Source: Dinghuibacter silviterrae (GTDB lineage Bacteria; Bacteroidota; Bacteroidia; Chitinophagales; Chitinophagaceae). From it: a stretch of DNA of 64,000 bases. The stretch's first letter is position 1. Each line of letters begins with the position of its first letter. The notes under the pieces were generated by a model that made no database searches, was not told where the DNA came from, and saw only the letters and a program-made list of their open reading frames with translations. Below are positions 34,260 through 43,013 of this stretch, one piece after another. The translations under genes and the position numbers were made by a program. The stretch covers positions 722,768-786,767 of the forward strand of contig NZ_SODV01000002.1 in assembly GCF_004366355.1 (NCBI RefSeq), read 5' to 3'.

Positions 34260-34733
34260 ATGAATGCGGCGACGATTCACGATCTGAAAAAAGAGCTGGC
34301 GACCTTGCCCCCGGCCGAATTGGTGGAGGCTTGTCTCCGGCTTGCCAAATACAAAAAGGAGAATAAAGAGTTACTCACCTTCCTGTTGTTCGAGGCACAC
34401 GACCTCACGGGCTATATGGAGGGCGCAAAGGTGGAGATCAGGGAACAGCTCAAGGAAGTCAACACACAACCCTACCTGATGAAAAAGACCTTGAGAAAGG
34501 TGTTGCGGACGACCAACAAGCACATCCGGTATGCCGCCAGTAAAGAGGTTGAGGTCGAGTTGCTGCTTTTCTTTTGCAAACAAATCAGGGCTGACAAAAT
34601 TCCGATCCACCGGAGCACCCAGATGGTCAACCTTTTTGCGCAGCAGCTCAAAAAGATCCGCAAGGCCCTGGAAGGGCTCCACGAGGACCTGCAATACGAC
34701 TATGAGCGCCAGCTACGTATCCTGGAAGAGTGA
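34260..34733 (+). CDS. Helical protein of unknown function
   Basis: A 157-residue, almost entirely alpha-helical, charged protein with no signal peptide. Stretches such as TIHDLKKELATLPPAELVEA, ELLTFLLFEAHDLTGYMEGA and NLFAQQLKKIRKALEGLHED suggest a helical bundle. Similar small proteins occur in Bacteroidota without assigned function, as far as I recall. It starts 52 bases from the divergent TonB receptor and is followed 22 bases later by a membrane protein gene on the same strand. Confidence 0.7.
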   Translation: MNAATIHDLKKELATLPPAELVEACLRLAKYKKENKELLTFLLFEAHDLTGYMEGAKVEIREQLKEVNTQPYLMKKTLRKVLRTTNKHIRYAASKEVEVELLLFFCKQIRADKIPIHRSTQMVNLFAQQLKKIRKALEGLHEDLQYDYERQLRILEE

Positions 34734-34755
34734 GTAATTTTTCTTACTTTCAGCT

Positions 34756-35412
34756 ATGCTTGAATCCTATTCGTTGCCTGCCGTCCTCTGCCGGATCCTG
34801 CTCGCGATCGCAGGTTGGGTGACACTGATCCTTCAATTCTTCCTGATCCGTTCGGCCGGAGAAGCGATGGGTCAGACGCTGGGCATGACCACGGGCAACT
34901 TTTTTAGCTATTTTACCATACTCACCAACCTTCTCGTAGCCTTTAGCCTGAGCGTAGCCCTCTTTTATACCCGGTCGGGCATGGGTGCATTTTTCTCCAG
35001 GGCTTCCGTGCAAACCGCGATCGCCGGTTGTATGCTGGTCGTGGGGGGTGTTTATCATCTCGTCTTAGCCAAACTTTGGAACCCCCACGGGAGCCAGTGG
35101 GCGGCCGACGTCCTCCTGCATACCGTGCTCCCGCTCTTTTACCTGGTGTATTGGATCCTCTTCGTTCCCAAGGGTAACCTGGGGTTAAGCGCTCCTTTGC
35201 CCTGGCTGTTGTATCCCCTGGTATACCTGCTCTATACCCTTGGCAGGGGGGCACTTCTTGGCTGGTATCCCTATCCCTTTTTGAACGCCGGCGACCTCGG
35301 GTATGCCATGGTTCTCGGGAACAGCGCCGTTCTTTTGGGCGTATTTCTCGTTCTTTTTTATGTCCTTACCCTGGCAGACCGGGCGATGGGCAGCAAAATG
35401 CACAAGCCCTAA
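34756..35412 (+). CDS. Pr6Pr family membrane protein
   Basis: A 218-residue integral membrane protein with six predicted helices (about residues 12-32, 43-64, 79-99, 112-134, 147-164 and 180-205). The pattern TTGNFFSYFTILTNLLVAFS and HTVLPLFYLVYWILFVPKG, with a histidine in each half, is that of the Pr6Pr/FAR-17a-AIG1 superfamily, whose eukaryotic members hydrolyse fatty-acid esters using Thr and His. The bacterial function is unknown. The stop overlaps the convergent response-regulator stop by four bases. Confidence 0.78.
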   Translation: MLESYSLPAVLCRILLAIAGWVTLILQFFLIRSAGEAMGQTLGMTTGNFFSYFTILTNLLVAFSLSVALFYTRSGMGAFFSRASVQTAIAGCMLVVGGVYHLVLAKLWNPHGSQWAADVLLHTVLPLFYLVYWILFVPKGNLGLSAPLPWLLYPLVYLLYTLGRGALLGWYPYPFLNAGDLGYAMVLGNSAVLLGVFLVLFYVLTLADRAMGSKMHKP

Positions 35413-36128
35413 AACAGCTTGTTCTGTATCACCCCCATGAAGGCGTCCCGGTACTTCTCGCTGATCGGGATCTGTTTGGTGCCGATATAGACGTGGTTGT
35501 CCTGTATCTTCTGTAGCTGACGCAGGTTTATGATAAAAGAATTGTGTACCCGTACGAAGGGCAGCGACAGTTGGTCGTCGATATCCTTCAACCGCCGGTA
35601 GATGAGCATTTGCTCCTTTCCGGTCACCAGGCGCACGTACTCCTTTTCTCCCTCGAAGTACAGGATGTCGTCCAGCAAAATCCTGCGCAGTTCCTTCCCC
35701 GACTTGACAAAGAAATAGTCACCCGGTGTGGGTGTTCCGCCCGTGGCCACGGTTTCCCCCGGCCGGTGGGTGGTGAAATACTCTTCCACCTTTTGCTGGG
35801 CCGCCAGGAAGCGTTTGAGCGTAATGGGTTTGAGCAGGTAGTCGATGGTGGGGAAATTGTAACTGTCCAGGGCGTATTCCGAATAGGCGGTCGTAAAAAC
35901 GATCCGGGTGTCCGGCGGCAACAGCGCCGCCAGCTCCATCCCGCTGAGCTGGGGCATATTGATGTCAAGGAAAACGAAGTCCGCGTGTTGCTGTTTCAGG
36001 ACCGTCATGGCTTCCAGGGCGTCATAGCATTTGTGGCAAAGGGTCCATCCCGTGGCCTGGCGGATAAACATCTCCAGGAGGTCCACCGCGTTGGGTTCGT
36101 CGTCGATAATGATACAGCTTAGTTGCAT
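35409..36128 (-). CDS. LytTR response regulator
   Basis: A 239-residue regulator. The receiver domain has the acidic pocket D9-D10 and phosphoacceptor Asp55 (FLDINMPQLSG), with TTAYSEYALDSY and the Lys of LLKPITLKRF. The LytTR DNA-binding domain occupies about residues 135-239 (GDYFFVKSGKELRRILLDDI, RVHNSFIINLRQL). It pairs with the upstream LytS-type kinase, whose gene overlaps it by ten bases. Targets cannot be inferred; family members often control envelope or polysaccharide genes. Confidence 0.93.
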   Translation of the reverse strand: MQLSCIIIDDEPNAVDLLEMFIRQATGWTLCHKCYDALEAMTVLKQQHADFVFLDINMPQLSGMELAALLPPDTRIVFTTAYSEYALDSYNFPTIDYLLKPITLKRFLAAQQKVEEYFTTHRPGETVATGGTPTPGDYFFVKSGKELRRILLDDILYFEGEKEYVRLVTGKEQMLIYRRLKDIDDQLSLPFVRVHNSFIINLRQLQKIQDNHVYIGTKQIPISEKYRDAFMGVIQNKLF

Positions 36129-37144
36129 GGTACAGGTATCGATAAGAAAGCTACAAAATAAAGCCCTTCTACGTGTGTGTCCAATTCGAAATCCTCCCCG
36201 AACAAAATCCGCAGGCGCTCCCTCAGGTTCTTGATGCCAAAGCCGCTGCCGGGGGCCGTACCCGGTGGCCGGTGGAGCTTATTCCGGGTCCGGAAGCGGA
36301 GACGGTTTTGGTCGCCCGACAAGACCAGGTCCACCGAATTGAGCGGGCTCGTTTTGTCGATCCCGTGTTTAAAAATATTCTCGACAAAGGTCATCAGCAA
36401 CATCGGGGGTACCCTCGTTTCCGGGTCGCACTCTTTGGTGAACCGGATGTGCACCCCGTAGCGGATGCGGATTTGTTCCAGGGCCATATAATTTTCCAGG
36501 AAACGGATTTCCGTGGACAACTGGACGTATTGTTTGGGGCTTTCGTCCACGAAATACCGCATGATCTCCGACAAGCGTTCGATGAGTAGCGCGGTCCGGG
36601 GCGACTCCCGGTAAGATTCATAATAAATGTTGTTGAGCGTGTTGAAAAGGAAGTGCGGTTGTACCTGGGATTTCAACAGGTTGAGCTCTGCCTGGCTTTT
36701 TTGCAGCAGGATCTCCTGGGCTTGTTTTTTCAAACCGAAATAAGCCAGCGCGATCCGGAAAACCAGGCTGAGGATGTAAATAAAAATATTGGAAAGGATA
36801 CAGCTGTAGATTGTATTCATCAGCATCTCGTCATGCTGGACGGCAAAATAAGTGTTGTACACCCACCAGTATACAAAACCCCGGATGACCCCCAGGCCGA
36901 GGATAAGGGCCGCGACGCAGATGAAATACCAGGTCCTCCTACCGGTGACGTATAACCGGGGGAAAAGGACAAGGATGTTGGTATAGATCAGGGTGGCATA
37001 AAACAGACAGTGCAGTACCGCGTAGGTACCCGACTGCCGCCAGCCGTCTTCAGAGACATAGGTGACGAAAATGATCAGGCAAACGAAGATCCATATCAGC
37101 CATTGCAGCGTTCTCGTAGAGGCCCGTTCAAAAAAAGGTTTCAT
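36119..37144 (-). CDS. LytS/YpdA-type sensor histidine kinase
   Basis: A 341-residue kinase of the His_kinase (PF06580) type. Four membrane helices (about residues 14-30, 43-61, 72-95 and 113-136) make a small integral sensor. The phosphoacceptor box is LKSQVQPHFLFNTLNN with His164. The ATPase domain has PPMLLMTFVENIFKHG (N box) and GSGFGIKNLRERL (G box). It overlaps the LytTR regulator gene by ten bases, indicating a coupled two-component pair. It is divergent from the secreted protein gene at 37303. Confidence 0.92.
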   Translation of the reverse strand: MKPFFERASTRTLQWLIWIFVCLIIFVTYVSEDGWRQSGTYAVLHCLFYATLIYTNILVLFPRLYVTGRRTWYFICVAALILGLGVIRGFVYWWVYNTYFAVQHDEMLMNTIYSCILSNIFIYILSLVFRIALAYFGLKKQAQEILLQKSQAELNLLKSQVQPHFLFNTLNNIYYESYRESPRTALLIERLSEIMRYFVDESPKQYVQLSTEIRFLENYMALEQIRIRYGVHIRFTKECDPETRVPPMLLMTFVENIFKHGIDKTSPLNSVDLVLSGDQNRLRFRTRNKLHRPPGTAPGSGFGIKNLRERLRILFGEDFELDTHVEGLYFVAFLSIPVPCN

Positions 37145-37302
37145 CGACCTAAAAGTACAATCCTTTTTGGGCTTTGGATAACAGCGTCCATAGAGCCCTT
37201 CAACGGCTGACCGTAATCTTTCAACGCTTTGCCCGGTTTAAAATTTCCCGCCGGCCATTGAATCGTGTTGCCGGGGGGCTACGCGCGCGCCAACTTTGTG
37301 CT

Positions 37303-38085
37303 ATGACGCTTCTTGCAAAACTTCGCCCGTTGGCCATGGTGCTCCTCGTTGCGGCGCCGGCCGCGGCGCGCGCACAGCACGTCGACACCGTTAAACACCT
37401 GTCTACCGCTTATTTGAAGCCTGGTCTCCGGCAGTACTTCATCTATATGCAGGATACCGCCAGCAAAAAGACCCTCGTATTCTGGTACTGGCTCCGCCGC
37501 GTCGACCTGGAAACCAGGGACGGGGTGCCCGTTTTCCATATCAGTCAGCACTGGTACGGCCAGGACACGGCCATGTACCGTGAGGTATACTCTGTGAACA
37601 AGGTTGCTGACTTTGCCCCCGTCTATCACGAAGAGATCAAAAGGGGAAAGGTCTTTGCCTATAACTGGGACGATCAGGGGATCAAGGGCGCCGATACCGT
37701 ATGGGGCAACACCGCTCACGATTTTTCCCTGGCCTTCACCCGGCCGAACCTTAACTGGAACCTCGACATCGAGACCTTTGAAATGCTTCCGCTGGCCGAA
37801 GGGCGAGCCTTTGCCATCAACTTCTACGACGCCGGCCTCGACCCACCCCAATATGTCGTATACAGCGTCAAGGGAAGCGAAGTCATCCAAACCCTCGGCG
37901 GCGCCGAGGTCGACTGCTGGAAGCTCGTGACCGAGGGTCACGTCAAGGATATGCACTACACCGAAACTTACTGGATCAGCAAAAAGAAACATGAGTTCCT
38001 CAAAGAGGAGGACCACTATGGCGCGAGCTTCCGTCTTAAAATCCTCATGCCCGTGGCGACCCCGGATCCTTTGAGCCATACGTAG
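37303..38085 (+). CDS. Secreted protein of unknown function (DUF3108-like)
   Basis: A 260-residue protein with a signal peptide (TLLAKLRPLAMVLLVAAPAA then ARAQ) and a beta-rich mature part with many aromatic residues (LVFWYWLRRVDLETRDG, FHISQHWYGQDTAMYREV and ETYWISKKKHEFLKEEDHYG). The last pattern, where a strand reports how a property changes along a repeated sheet, resembles DUF3108-type periplasmic proteins; this is a tentative match. CAACTTTG at 37293-37300, one base off the -7 consensus, lies just before the ATG at 37303. A terminator follows at 38117. Confidence 0.62.
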   Translation: MTLLAKLRPLAMVLLVAAPAAARAQHVDTVKHLSTAYLKPGLRQYFIYMQDTASKKTLVFWYWLRRVDLETRDGVPVFHISQHWYGQDTAMYREVYSVNKVADFAPVYHEEIKRGKVFAYNWDDQGIKGADTVWGNTAHDFSLAFTRPNLNWNLDIETFEMLPLAEGRAFAINFYDAGLDPPQYVVYSVKGSEVIQTLGGAEVDCWKLVTEGHVKDMHYTETYWISKKKHEFLKEEDHYGASFRLKILMPVATPDPLSHT

Positions 38086-38116
38086 CCCCGAACGTATTAT
38101 GCCATGAAAAATACGC

Positions 38117-38146
38117 GCCCGGTGCCCACGTGGTACCGGGCTTTTT
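38117..38146 (+). terminator. Rho-independent terminator
   Basis: GCCCGGT (38117-38123) pairs with ACCGGGC (38135-38141) and is followed by TTTTT. It ends the transcript of the secreted protein gene. Confidence 0.85.
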
Positions 38147-38169
38147 CGCGCCGGGCCATCCGCCGCCAG

Positions 38170-38223
38170 CGGGCTTTAGCCCGCGCGGTCCGCAGCGCCT
38201 GCGCGCTTTAGCTTACGCGGTCC
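38170..38223. repeat. Imperfect 32-bp tandem repeat at the 3' end of the DUF3052 gene
   Basis: CGGGCTTTAGCCCGCGCGGTCC (given as two parts, 38170-38180 and 38181-38191) is repeated with five changes at 38202-38223, a 32-bp period. The first copy contains the hairpin GCGGGC/GCCCGC; the second contains the stop codon of the DUF3052 gene. Confidence 0.5.
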
Positions 38224-38603
38224 TTCAGCCGGAACACAAACTTCAGCCCCGACCAATCCTCATCGACCGCGCAGACCTTGACGTCCACCAGCCCTATGCC
38301 CAGCCCCGCTTCGCGGACGAGCGTCTCGTTCAGCTCCGTGGGTTTGCCCGCGGCCTTTTTATACCAGGAGATCCAAAGCATCCCGTTCATGGCGAGGGCC
38401 TTTTTGCAGACGGGCAATAGCTCTTCCAATTCTGTGCGGGCATTCGTGAACAGGTGGATAAAATCAAGTTCGATGGCGTCGCGGGGCGCCTCCTGCGGCA
38501 TCAGCGCCTTATAGAACGCCGGAGGATGGAAGAGCCGGACCTGAAAACCTTCCTTCAGACCGAGTTTTTTGAGGAGGGGCGTGTTGGAGTAACCGGCGGG
38601 CAT
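38208..38603 (-). CDS. DUF3052 family protein
   Basis: A 131-residue cytoplasmic protein. The start MPAGYSNTPLLKKLGLKEGF is typical of DUF3052, a domain of unknown function with a Rossmann-like core; LDFIHLFTNARTELEELLPV and GMLWISWYKKAAGKPTELNE complete the domain. No catalytic residue can be proposed. It is divergent from the class-V aminotransferase gene, 37 bases away, and its 3' end lies in a small tandem repeat. Confidence 0.8.
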   Translation of the reverse strand: MPAGYSNTPLLKKLGLKEGFQVRLFHPPAFYKALMPQEAPRDAIELDFIHLFTNARTELEELLPVCKKALAMNGMLWISWYKKAAGKPTELNETLVREAGLGIGLVDVKVCAVDEDWSGLKFVFRLKDRVS

Positions 38604-38640
38604 TTATTTTTCCAGAAAGATACAGTACTTTACTACTGAT

Positions 38641-39903
38641 ATGCACAAACGGACCTTTGTAAAAGGCATGGCACTGGGACTGCCCCTCACCGGCGACGCT
38701 TTGAGCCGCTGGGTCTCCCGTTTCGAGCACCGGACGCCCGAGGCCCTGGCCTCCGAAGAAGACTTCTGGAAGGGGATCCGGGTAGACTACCGGCTGACCC
38801 CCGATTATATCAACCTGGAAAACGGGTACTACAATATCATCCCGGAGGAAACACTCGAAGCGCTCGTCCGCCACATCCGGGACATCAACTACCAGGGGTC
38901 GCACTATATGCGGACCGTCCAGTTCGACAACAAACGGGCCATGGCCGAACGGGTGGCGAACCTGACCGGCTGTTCACCCGAGGAGCTCGTGATCACCCGC
39001 AATACGACCGAATCCCTGGATATGATCATCGGGGGTATCCACTGGCAGGCAGGGGATGAGGCCGTTATGGCCGAGCAGGACTATGGTTCCATGCTCCGGA
39101 TGTTCCGCCAGGTCGCCGATCGTTACGGCGTCGTGAACAAGATCGTGTCCGTGCCAAACCTTCCGGCTTCGGACGACGAAATCGTGTCGCTGTATGCAAA
39201 CGCCCTAACCCCAAAGACCCGCCTCCTCATGGTCTCCCACATGATCAACATCACCGGCCAGATCCTGCCGGTACGCAAGATCTGCGACATGGCCAGGGCC
39301 AGGGGCGTAGCGGTCATGGTGGACGGGGCCCACACGGTCGCCCACCTGAAATTCGCCATACCGGACCTCGGTTGTGACTATTTCGGGAGCAGCCTGCACA
39401 AATGGCTGGCCGCTCCCCTGGGAACCGGTTTGTTATATGTCCGGAAGGACCGTATCCCCGGCGTCTGGCCCCTGTTACCCGAACCTGACCCCACGATCAC
39501 GGGCATCGGTACCCTGAACCATACCGGTACCTTGCCGGTATATACGGACCTTTCTGTCGGAGCAGCCATTGACTACTATCTCCGGCTCGGCGCCGACCGG
39601 AAAGAAGCCCGGCTGCGTTATCTCCAGCAATACTGGACGGTTAAGGTGAGAAACCTCCCCGGGGTCGAGGTGAATACGCCCGCCGACCCCGCCCGCGCGT
39701 GCGGCATCGCCAACGTGGGGATCAAGGGGATGAAACCCGCGGACCTGGCCGATACGCTGATGAAGCGGTATAAGATTTACACGGTCGCTATTGATGGGGC
39801 GGGGGTCCACGGTTGCCGGATCACACCCAACGTATTCACGCTGCCGTCGGAGCTCGATGTGCTCGTCGCGGCGCTGTCGGAGCTGGGGGCGCGTGCTGTT
39901 TGA
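38641..39903 (+). CDS. Class-V aminotransferase fold PLP enzyme (isopenicillin-N-epimerase-like)
   Basis: A 420-residue PLP enzyme. The core includes YINLENGYYNIIPEETLEAL, ITRNTTESLDMIIGG, VMVDGAHTVAHL with the PLP-binding Asp, and SSLHKWLAAPLGTG with the Schiff-base Lys. Relatives act as cysteine desulfurases, epimerases or C-S lyases. The N-terminus HKRTFVKGMALGLPL resembles a Tat signal with Lys-Arg instead of Arg-Arg, so export of a folded enzyme is possible but unproven. It lies about 100 bases upstream of an aldo/keto reductase with its own promoter. The substrate is unknown. Confidence 0.87.
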   Translation: MHKRTFVKGMALGLPLTGDALSRWVSRFEHRTPEALASEEDFWKGIRVDYRLTPDYINLENGYYNIIPEETLEALVRHIRDINYQGSHYMRTVQFDNKRAMAERVANLTGCSPEELVITRNTTESLDMIIGGIHWQAGDEAVMAEQDYGSMLRMFRQVADRYGVVNKIVSVPNLPASDDEIVSLYANALTPKTRLLMVSHMINITGQILPVRKICDMARARGVAVMVDGAHTVAHLKFAIPDLGCDYFGSSLHKWLAAPLGTGLLYVRKDRIPGVWPLLPEPDPTITGIGTLNHTGTLPVYTDLSVGAAIDYYLRLGADRKEARLRYLQQYWTVKVRNLPGVEVNTPADPARACGIANVGIKGMKPADLADTLMKRYKIYTVAIDGAGVHGCRITPNVFTLPSELDVLVAALSELGARAV

Positions 39904-39974
39904 CGGGGACCTCGCTGTTTGATTTGCGCAAGGTTTCGTTTGAAATGGACAAAGCGCCCCGGCGCGCCGCCCCG

Positions 39975-39982
39975 TATCTTTG
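39975..39982 (+). promoter_or_regulatory. -7 promoter element of the second aldo/keto reductase
   Basis: TATCTTTG matches TAnnTTTG and lies 20 bases before the ATG at 40003, identical to the element upstream of the helicase. Confidence 0.62.
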
Positions 39983-40002
39983 CCCTACCAAATCGTTCCG
40001 TT

Positions 40003-41007
40003 ATGAAGTATAGAACTCTGGGAAAAACAGGAGAAAAGCTTTCCGCCCTCGGCCTCGGTTGCATGGGTATGAACCACGGCTATGGCGTTGCCGACGAAAA
40101 GGAGTCCATCGCCACCCTTCACCGCGCCCTCGAACTCGGCATCAATTTCTGGGATACCGCCGACATCTACGCCGACGGCGCCAACGAGGAGCTCGTCTCC
40201 AAGGTCCTGGTGCCCAACCGGGACAAGATCTTTATCGCGACCAAGTTTGGATTTCGCAAGATCGTGGCCGGTGACAAATCTTTTCCCGGCCAGCCGGGCA
40301 CCATCTTCGACGGGTCACCCGCTTATATGAAAACAGCCGTTGAGGCCAACCTGAAGCGGTTACGCGTCGACGTGATCGATCTTTATTATGCCCACCGCGT
40401 CGATCCAAACGTTCCCATCGAAGAGATGGTGGGGGCCATGGCCGACCTCGTGCGGGAAGGCAAGGTCCGCTACCTCGGATTGTCCGAGGCGTCCGCGGCC
40501 TCGCTGCGCAAAGCATGCGCTGTCCATCCCATCGCCGCCCTGCAGTCCGAATATTCGATCCTGACCCGGGACCTCGAAGCCGATATCCTGCCTGCTTGCC
40601 GGGAACTGGGGATCAGCCTCGTCCCCTTTAGCCCCCTGTCCCGGGGTCTGATCACCAACACCCTGGACGTCAGCGGTCTGGGCGAGGGCGACTTCCGCAA
40701 AACCCTGCCCCGCTTCCAGGAGGAGGTCCGCGTCAACAACGAAAACCTGGCCAAGGGTTTTGCCGGGCTGGCCGCCGCCAGAGGCTGTACCGCCGCCCAA
40801 CTGGCGCTGGCCTGGGTACTTGCCCAGGGGGAAGACATCATCCCTATACCCGGCACAAAGCGCCGCAAATACCTGGAAGAAAATGCCGCCTCCGCAGACC
40901 TCGTGCTCAGCCCGGCAGACCTCAAGGCCGTCGACGACCTCCTCGCCGCTTATCCCAATACCGGTAATCGGTATGGAGAAGGGGCTATGAAGCTCGTCAA
41001 CAACTGA
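40003..41007 (+). CDS. Aldo/keto reductase
   Basis: A 334-residue NADPH-dependent reductase, about the same length as and clearly similar to the enzyme at 2165-3175. It begins [20 protein letters not shown]; the tetrad context is [10 protein letters not shown] (Tyr), IATKFGF (Lys) and LYYAHRVD (His), with [14 protein letters not shown] at the cofactor site. The substrate is unknown. The ATG at 40003 gives the canonical start and follows a good promoter element; a longer frame begins inside the promoter. A nuclease gene with its own promoter follows after 38 bases. Confidence 0.93.
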   Translation: MKYRTLGKTGEKLSALGLGCMGMNHGYGVADEKESIATLHRALELGINFWDTADIYADGANEELVSKVLVPNRDKIFIATKFGFRKIVAGDKSFPGQPGTIFDGSPAYMKTAVEANLKRLRVDVIDLYYAHRVDPNVPIEEMVGAMADLVREGKVRYLGLSEASAASLRKACAVHPIAALQSEYSILTRDLEADILPACRELGISLVPFSPLSRGLITNTLDVSGLGEGDFRKTLPRFQEEVRVNNENLAKGFAGLAAARGCTAAQLALAWVLAQGEDIIPIPGTKRRKYLEENAASADLVLSPADLKAVDDLLAAYPNTGNRYGEGAMKLVNN

Positions 41008-41018
41008 AAACCCTATCC

Positions 41019-41026
41019 TATATTTG
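41019..41026 (+). promoter_or_regulatory. -7 promoter element of the nuclease gene
   Basis: TATATTTG matches TAnnTTTG, 19 bases upstream of the ATG at 41046. Confidence 0.6.
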
Positions 41027-41045
41027 CCCCACTTCATCCATCGAC

Positions 41046-42179
41046 ATGAAAAAAGCCATTTTCATTCTGGCGCTTTCCTGCGCGCTGTTGTCCTGGGGCG
41101 TCACCGGTCACCGTACGTGCGGCCGCATCGCCGAGAACCACCTGACCCCCGCCGCCCGGGCCGCCATCCATGACATCTTAGGTGACGAGTCCATCGCCGA
41201 CGCCAGCACCTGGGCCGACGAGGTCCGTTCCGTGCCCGAGTTCAAAAACAACGGCCCCTGGCACTACATCGACCTGCCCCTGGGGTTGAGCTTTGACGAC
41301 TTTTCCACCCAGGTCAAGGGCATGACCCAGCCCAACGCCTACTGGGCCGTGTGCAAACTGGAAAACGACCTTGTTTCCCCCCATACCTCCATTGAACAAA
41401 AGGCCGTGGCCCTCAAATACATCATCCACATCGTCGAAGACCTCCACCAGCCCATGCACGTCAGCCGCGCCGAAGACAAGGGTGGCAACACCATCCAGCT
41501 CAACTACGACGGCCAGGGGACAAACCTCCACGCCCTCTGGGACTCCAAACTCATCGACCACGGCGGGCTCAACGACGAACAACTCGCCGCCCAATACGAC
41601 CATATCCCCTCCGCCACCATCAAGGAATGGCAACACGCCTCCATGATCCAATGGATGTGGGAAAGCTACCAGATCACCGCGCGTCTGTATACCGAGGTCG
41701 ACCAGATGAAAAACCGCACCGTCCCCGACGCCTACTACGACGCCCATATACCCATCGTCAAGGAAAGGATACAGATGGCGGGGATCCGCCTGGCGGGGTT
41801 GCTCAATCAAATCTTTAGCGGGCACTTTGTGGCGCCGGCAGTGCCGGCGGTATCTGTTGCGGCGCCCGCCGCCGCTCCTGCCTCGGCCGCTTCGGCCACT
41901 GCCCCCGCCGTCGTGTCGGCCGCTTCCGGCCCCTATTGCGACAAAGTCTACGGCGGCCGCTACTTCGACAACTCCGGTATGACCCTCCTCAACCTCGGCG
42001 GCGAATATCCCAACCAAAAGATGACCGTCGTCATCCGCGGGGAGGACCGCTCCAAGTTCAAGGACGCCCCCGAAACGTTTTATATGGGAAAACAGATCTG
42101 CGTCACCGGCAAACAGGAAATGTACAAGGGCCGGCCGGAGATCGTGGTTACGGACCCTTCTCAGATTACGGTGCAATAA
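41046..42179 (+). CDS. S1/P1-type nuclease with C-terminal OB-like domain
   Basis: A 377-residue secreted nuclease. The signal peptide ends so that the mature chain begins at Trp17 (WGVTGHRTCG); in P1 nuclease this Trp and nearby His bind zinc. The zinc ligands continue in HYIDLP, HIVEDLHQPMHVSRAEDKGG and NLHALWDSKLI. The catalytic part ends near residue 260. An Ala/Pro/Ser-rich linker (about 262-297) leads to an 80-residue tail with QKMTVVIRGEDRSKF and ICVTGKQEMYKGRPEIVVTD, which looks like the OB-fold found after some nucleases. It degrades single-stranded DNA and RNA for nutrient or phosphate recovery. The OB domain may hold the substrate. Confidence 0.92.
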   Translation: MKKAIFILALSCALLSWGVTGHRTCGRIAENHLTPAARAAIHDILGDESIADASTWADEVRSVPEFKNNGPWHYIDLPLGLSFDDFSTQVKGMTQPNAYWAVCKLENDLVSPHTSIEQKAVALKYIIHIVEDLHQPMHVSRAEDKGGNTIQLNYDGQGTNLHALWDSKLIDHGGLNDEQLAAQYDHIPSATIKEWQHASMIQWMWESYQITARLYTEVDQMKNRTVPDAYYDAHIPIVKERIQMAGIRLAGLLNQIFSGHFVAPAVPAVSVAAPAAAPASAASATAPAVVSAASGPYCDKVYGGRYFDNSGMTLLNLGGEYPNQKMTVVIRGEDRSKFKDAPETFYMGKQICVTGKQEMYKGRPEIVVTDPSQITVQ

Positions 42180-42190
42180 AAAAATACCCT

Positions 42191-43012
42191 ATGCGACCTT
42201 CCTTCCTGATGCTCCTTTTGTTCGCGGCCGTACCCGCGCTTTCCCAAGTTTCTCTCCGGTGGAAGCTCCAGCCAGGGGAGGTGCTCACGTATAAGGCCGA
42301 TATGAAAGAGCTCGACACCAACCAGGCCCGGGCAAATTTTGGCAGGATCTTATTTGGCAAAGACAGCGGAGGCACCAGATATCTCTTTGACACCGTTTTA
42401 AAGAACCTGCAAAAAGAAGTGGTCAACGCAGGGCTGATCGTCAACCTCTCGGAAAAAAAGAGCGGCCTGATCGGTATCGCCATGAAGTTCGATTTGAAAA
42501 AGCAAACAGAGGATACCACAAGCCTCCTGCAAATGATGGGCCGTGGCGTGATGCTCCGCGGGGCCATCAACGAGGACGGGACCATCCAAAGTTTTTATGT
42601 CAAAAACGACCAGCGGAACCTGATTGCCCTTTTATTCGAACTGCCCGGTAAACCCATACAGGTAGGGGACAGTTGGCCCCTGGACGTACACCTCATCTCC
42701 ATGGACCAGAATTTCAGTTGCGATTCCTCCTTTAGAAAAAACAAGGTCACCCTGGTTGACCTGAAAAAGTCGGGGGACGACACCATTGCCGTTATCCAAT
42801 ACGACCTGGTTGAATACGTATCAGGCGGCTTCGAATCCCCCTTTTCCGCCAACAGCAGCACCCCGACCTTCATGCGCATGACCCACAAGGCCCAGGCCGA
42901 ATTTTCCGTCAACCGGGGACGCTGGCTTTCCTACGATGGGCTCATGACTATGCAGGCAGGGGGAATTATGGAGAGTAATATTGTGAAGGAGATGCGGCTG
43001 GTGGCGCAATAA
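42191..43012 (+). CDS. Secreted protein of unknown function (DUF6263-like)
   Basis: A 273-residue exported protein. After a signal peptide (RPSFLMLLLFAAVPALSQ) comes SLRWKLQPGEVLTYKADMKE, and later DTTSLLQMMGRGVMLRGAIN and PGKPIQVGDSWPLDVHLIS. The opening resembles DUF6263-type periplasmic proteins, a tentative match. It starts 11 bases after the nuclease stop and probably shares its transcript. The stop is one base from that of the convergent hicB gene. Confidence 0.65.
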   Translation: MRPSFLMLLLFAAVPALSQVSLRWKLQPGEVLTYKADMKELDTNQARANFGRILFGKDSGGTRYLFDTVLKNLQKEVVNAGLIVNLSEKKSGLIGIAMKFDLKKQTEDTTSLLQMMGRGVMLRGAINEDGTIQSFYVKNDQRNLIALLFELPGKPIQVGDSWPLDVHLISMDQNFSCDSSFRKNKVTLVDLKKSGDDTIAVIQYDLVEYVSGGFESPFSANSSTPTFMRMTHKAQAEFSVNRGRWLSYDGLMTMQAGGIMESNIVKEMRLVAQ

Positions 43013-43013
43013 A

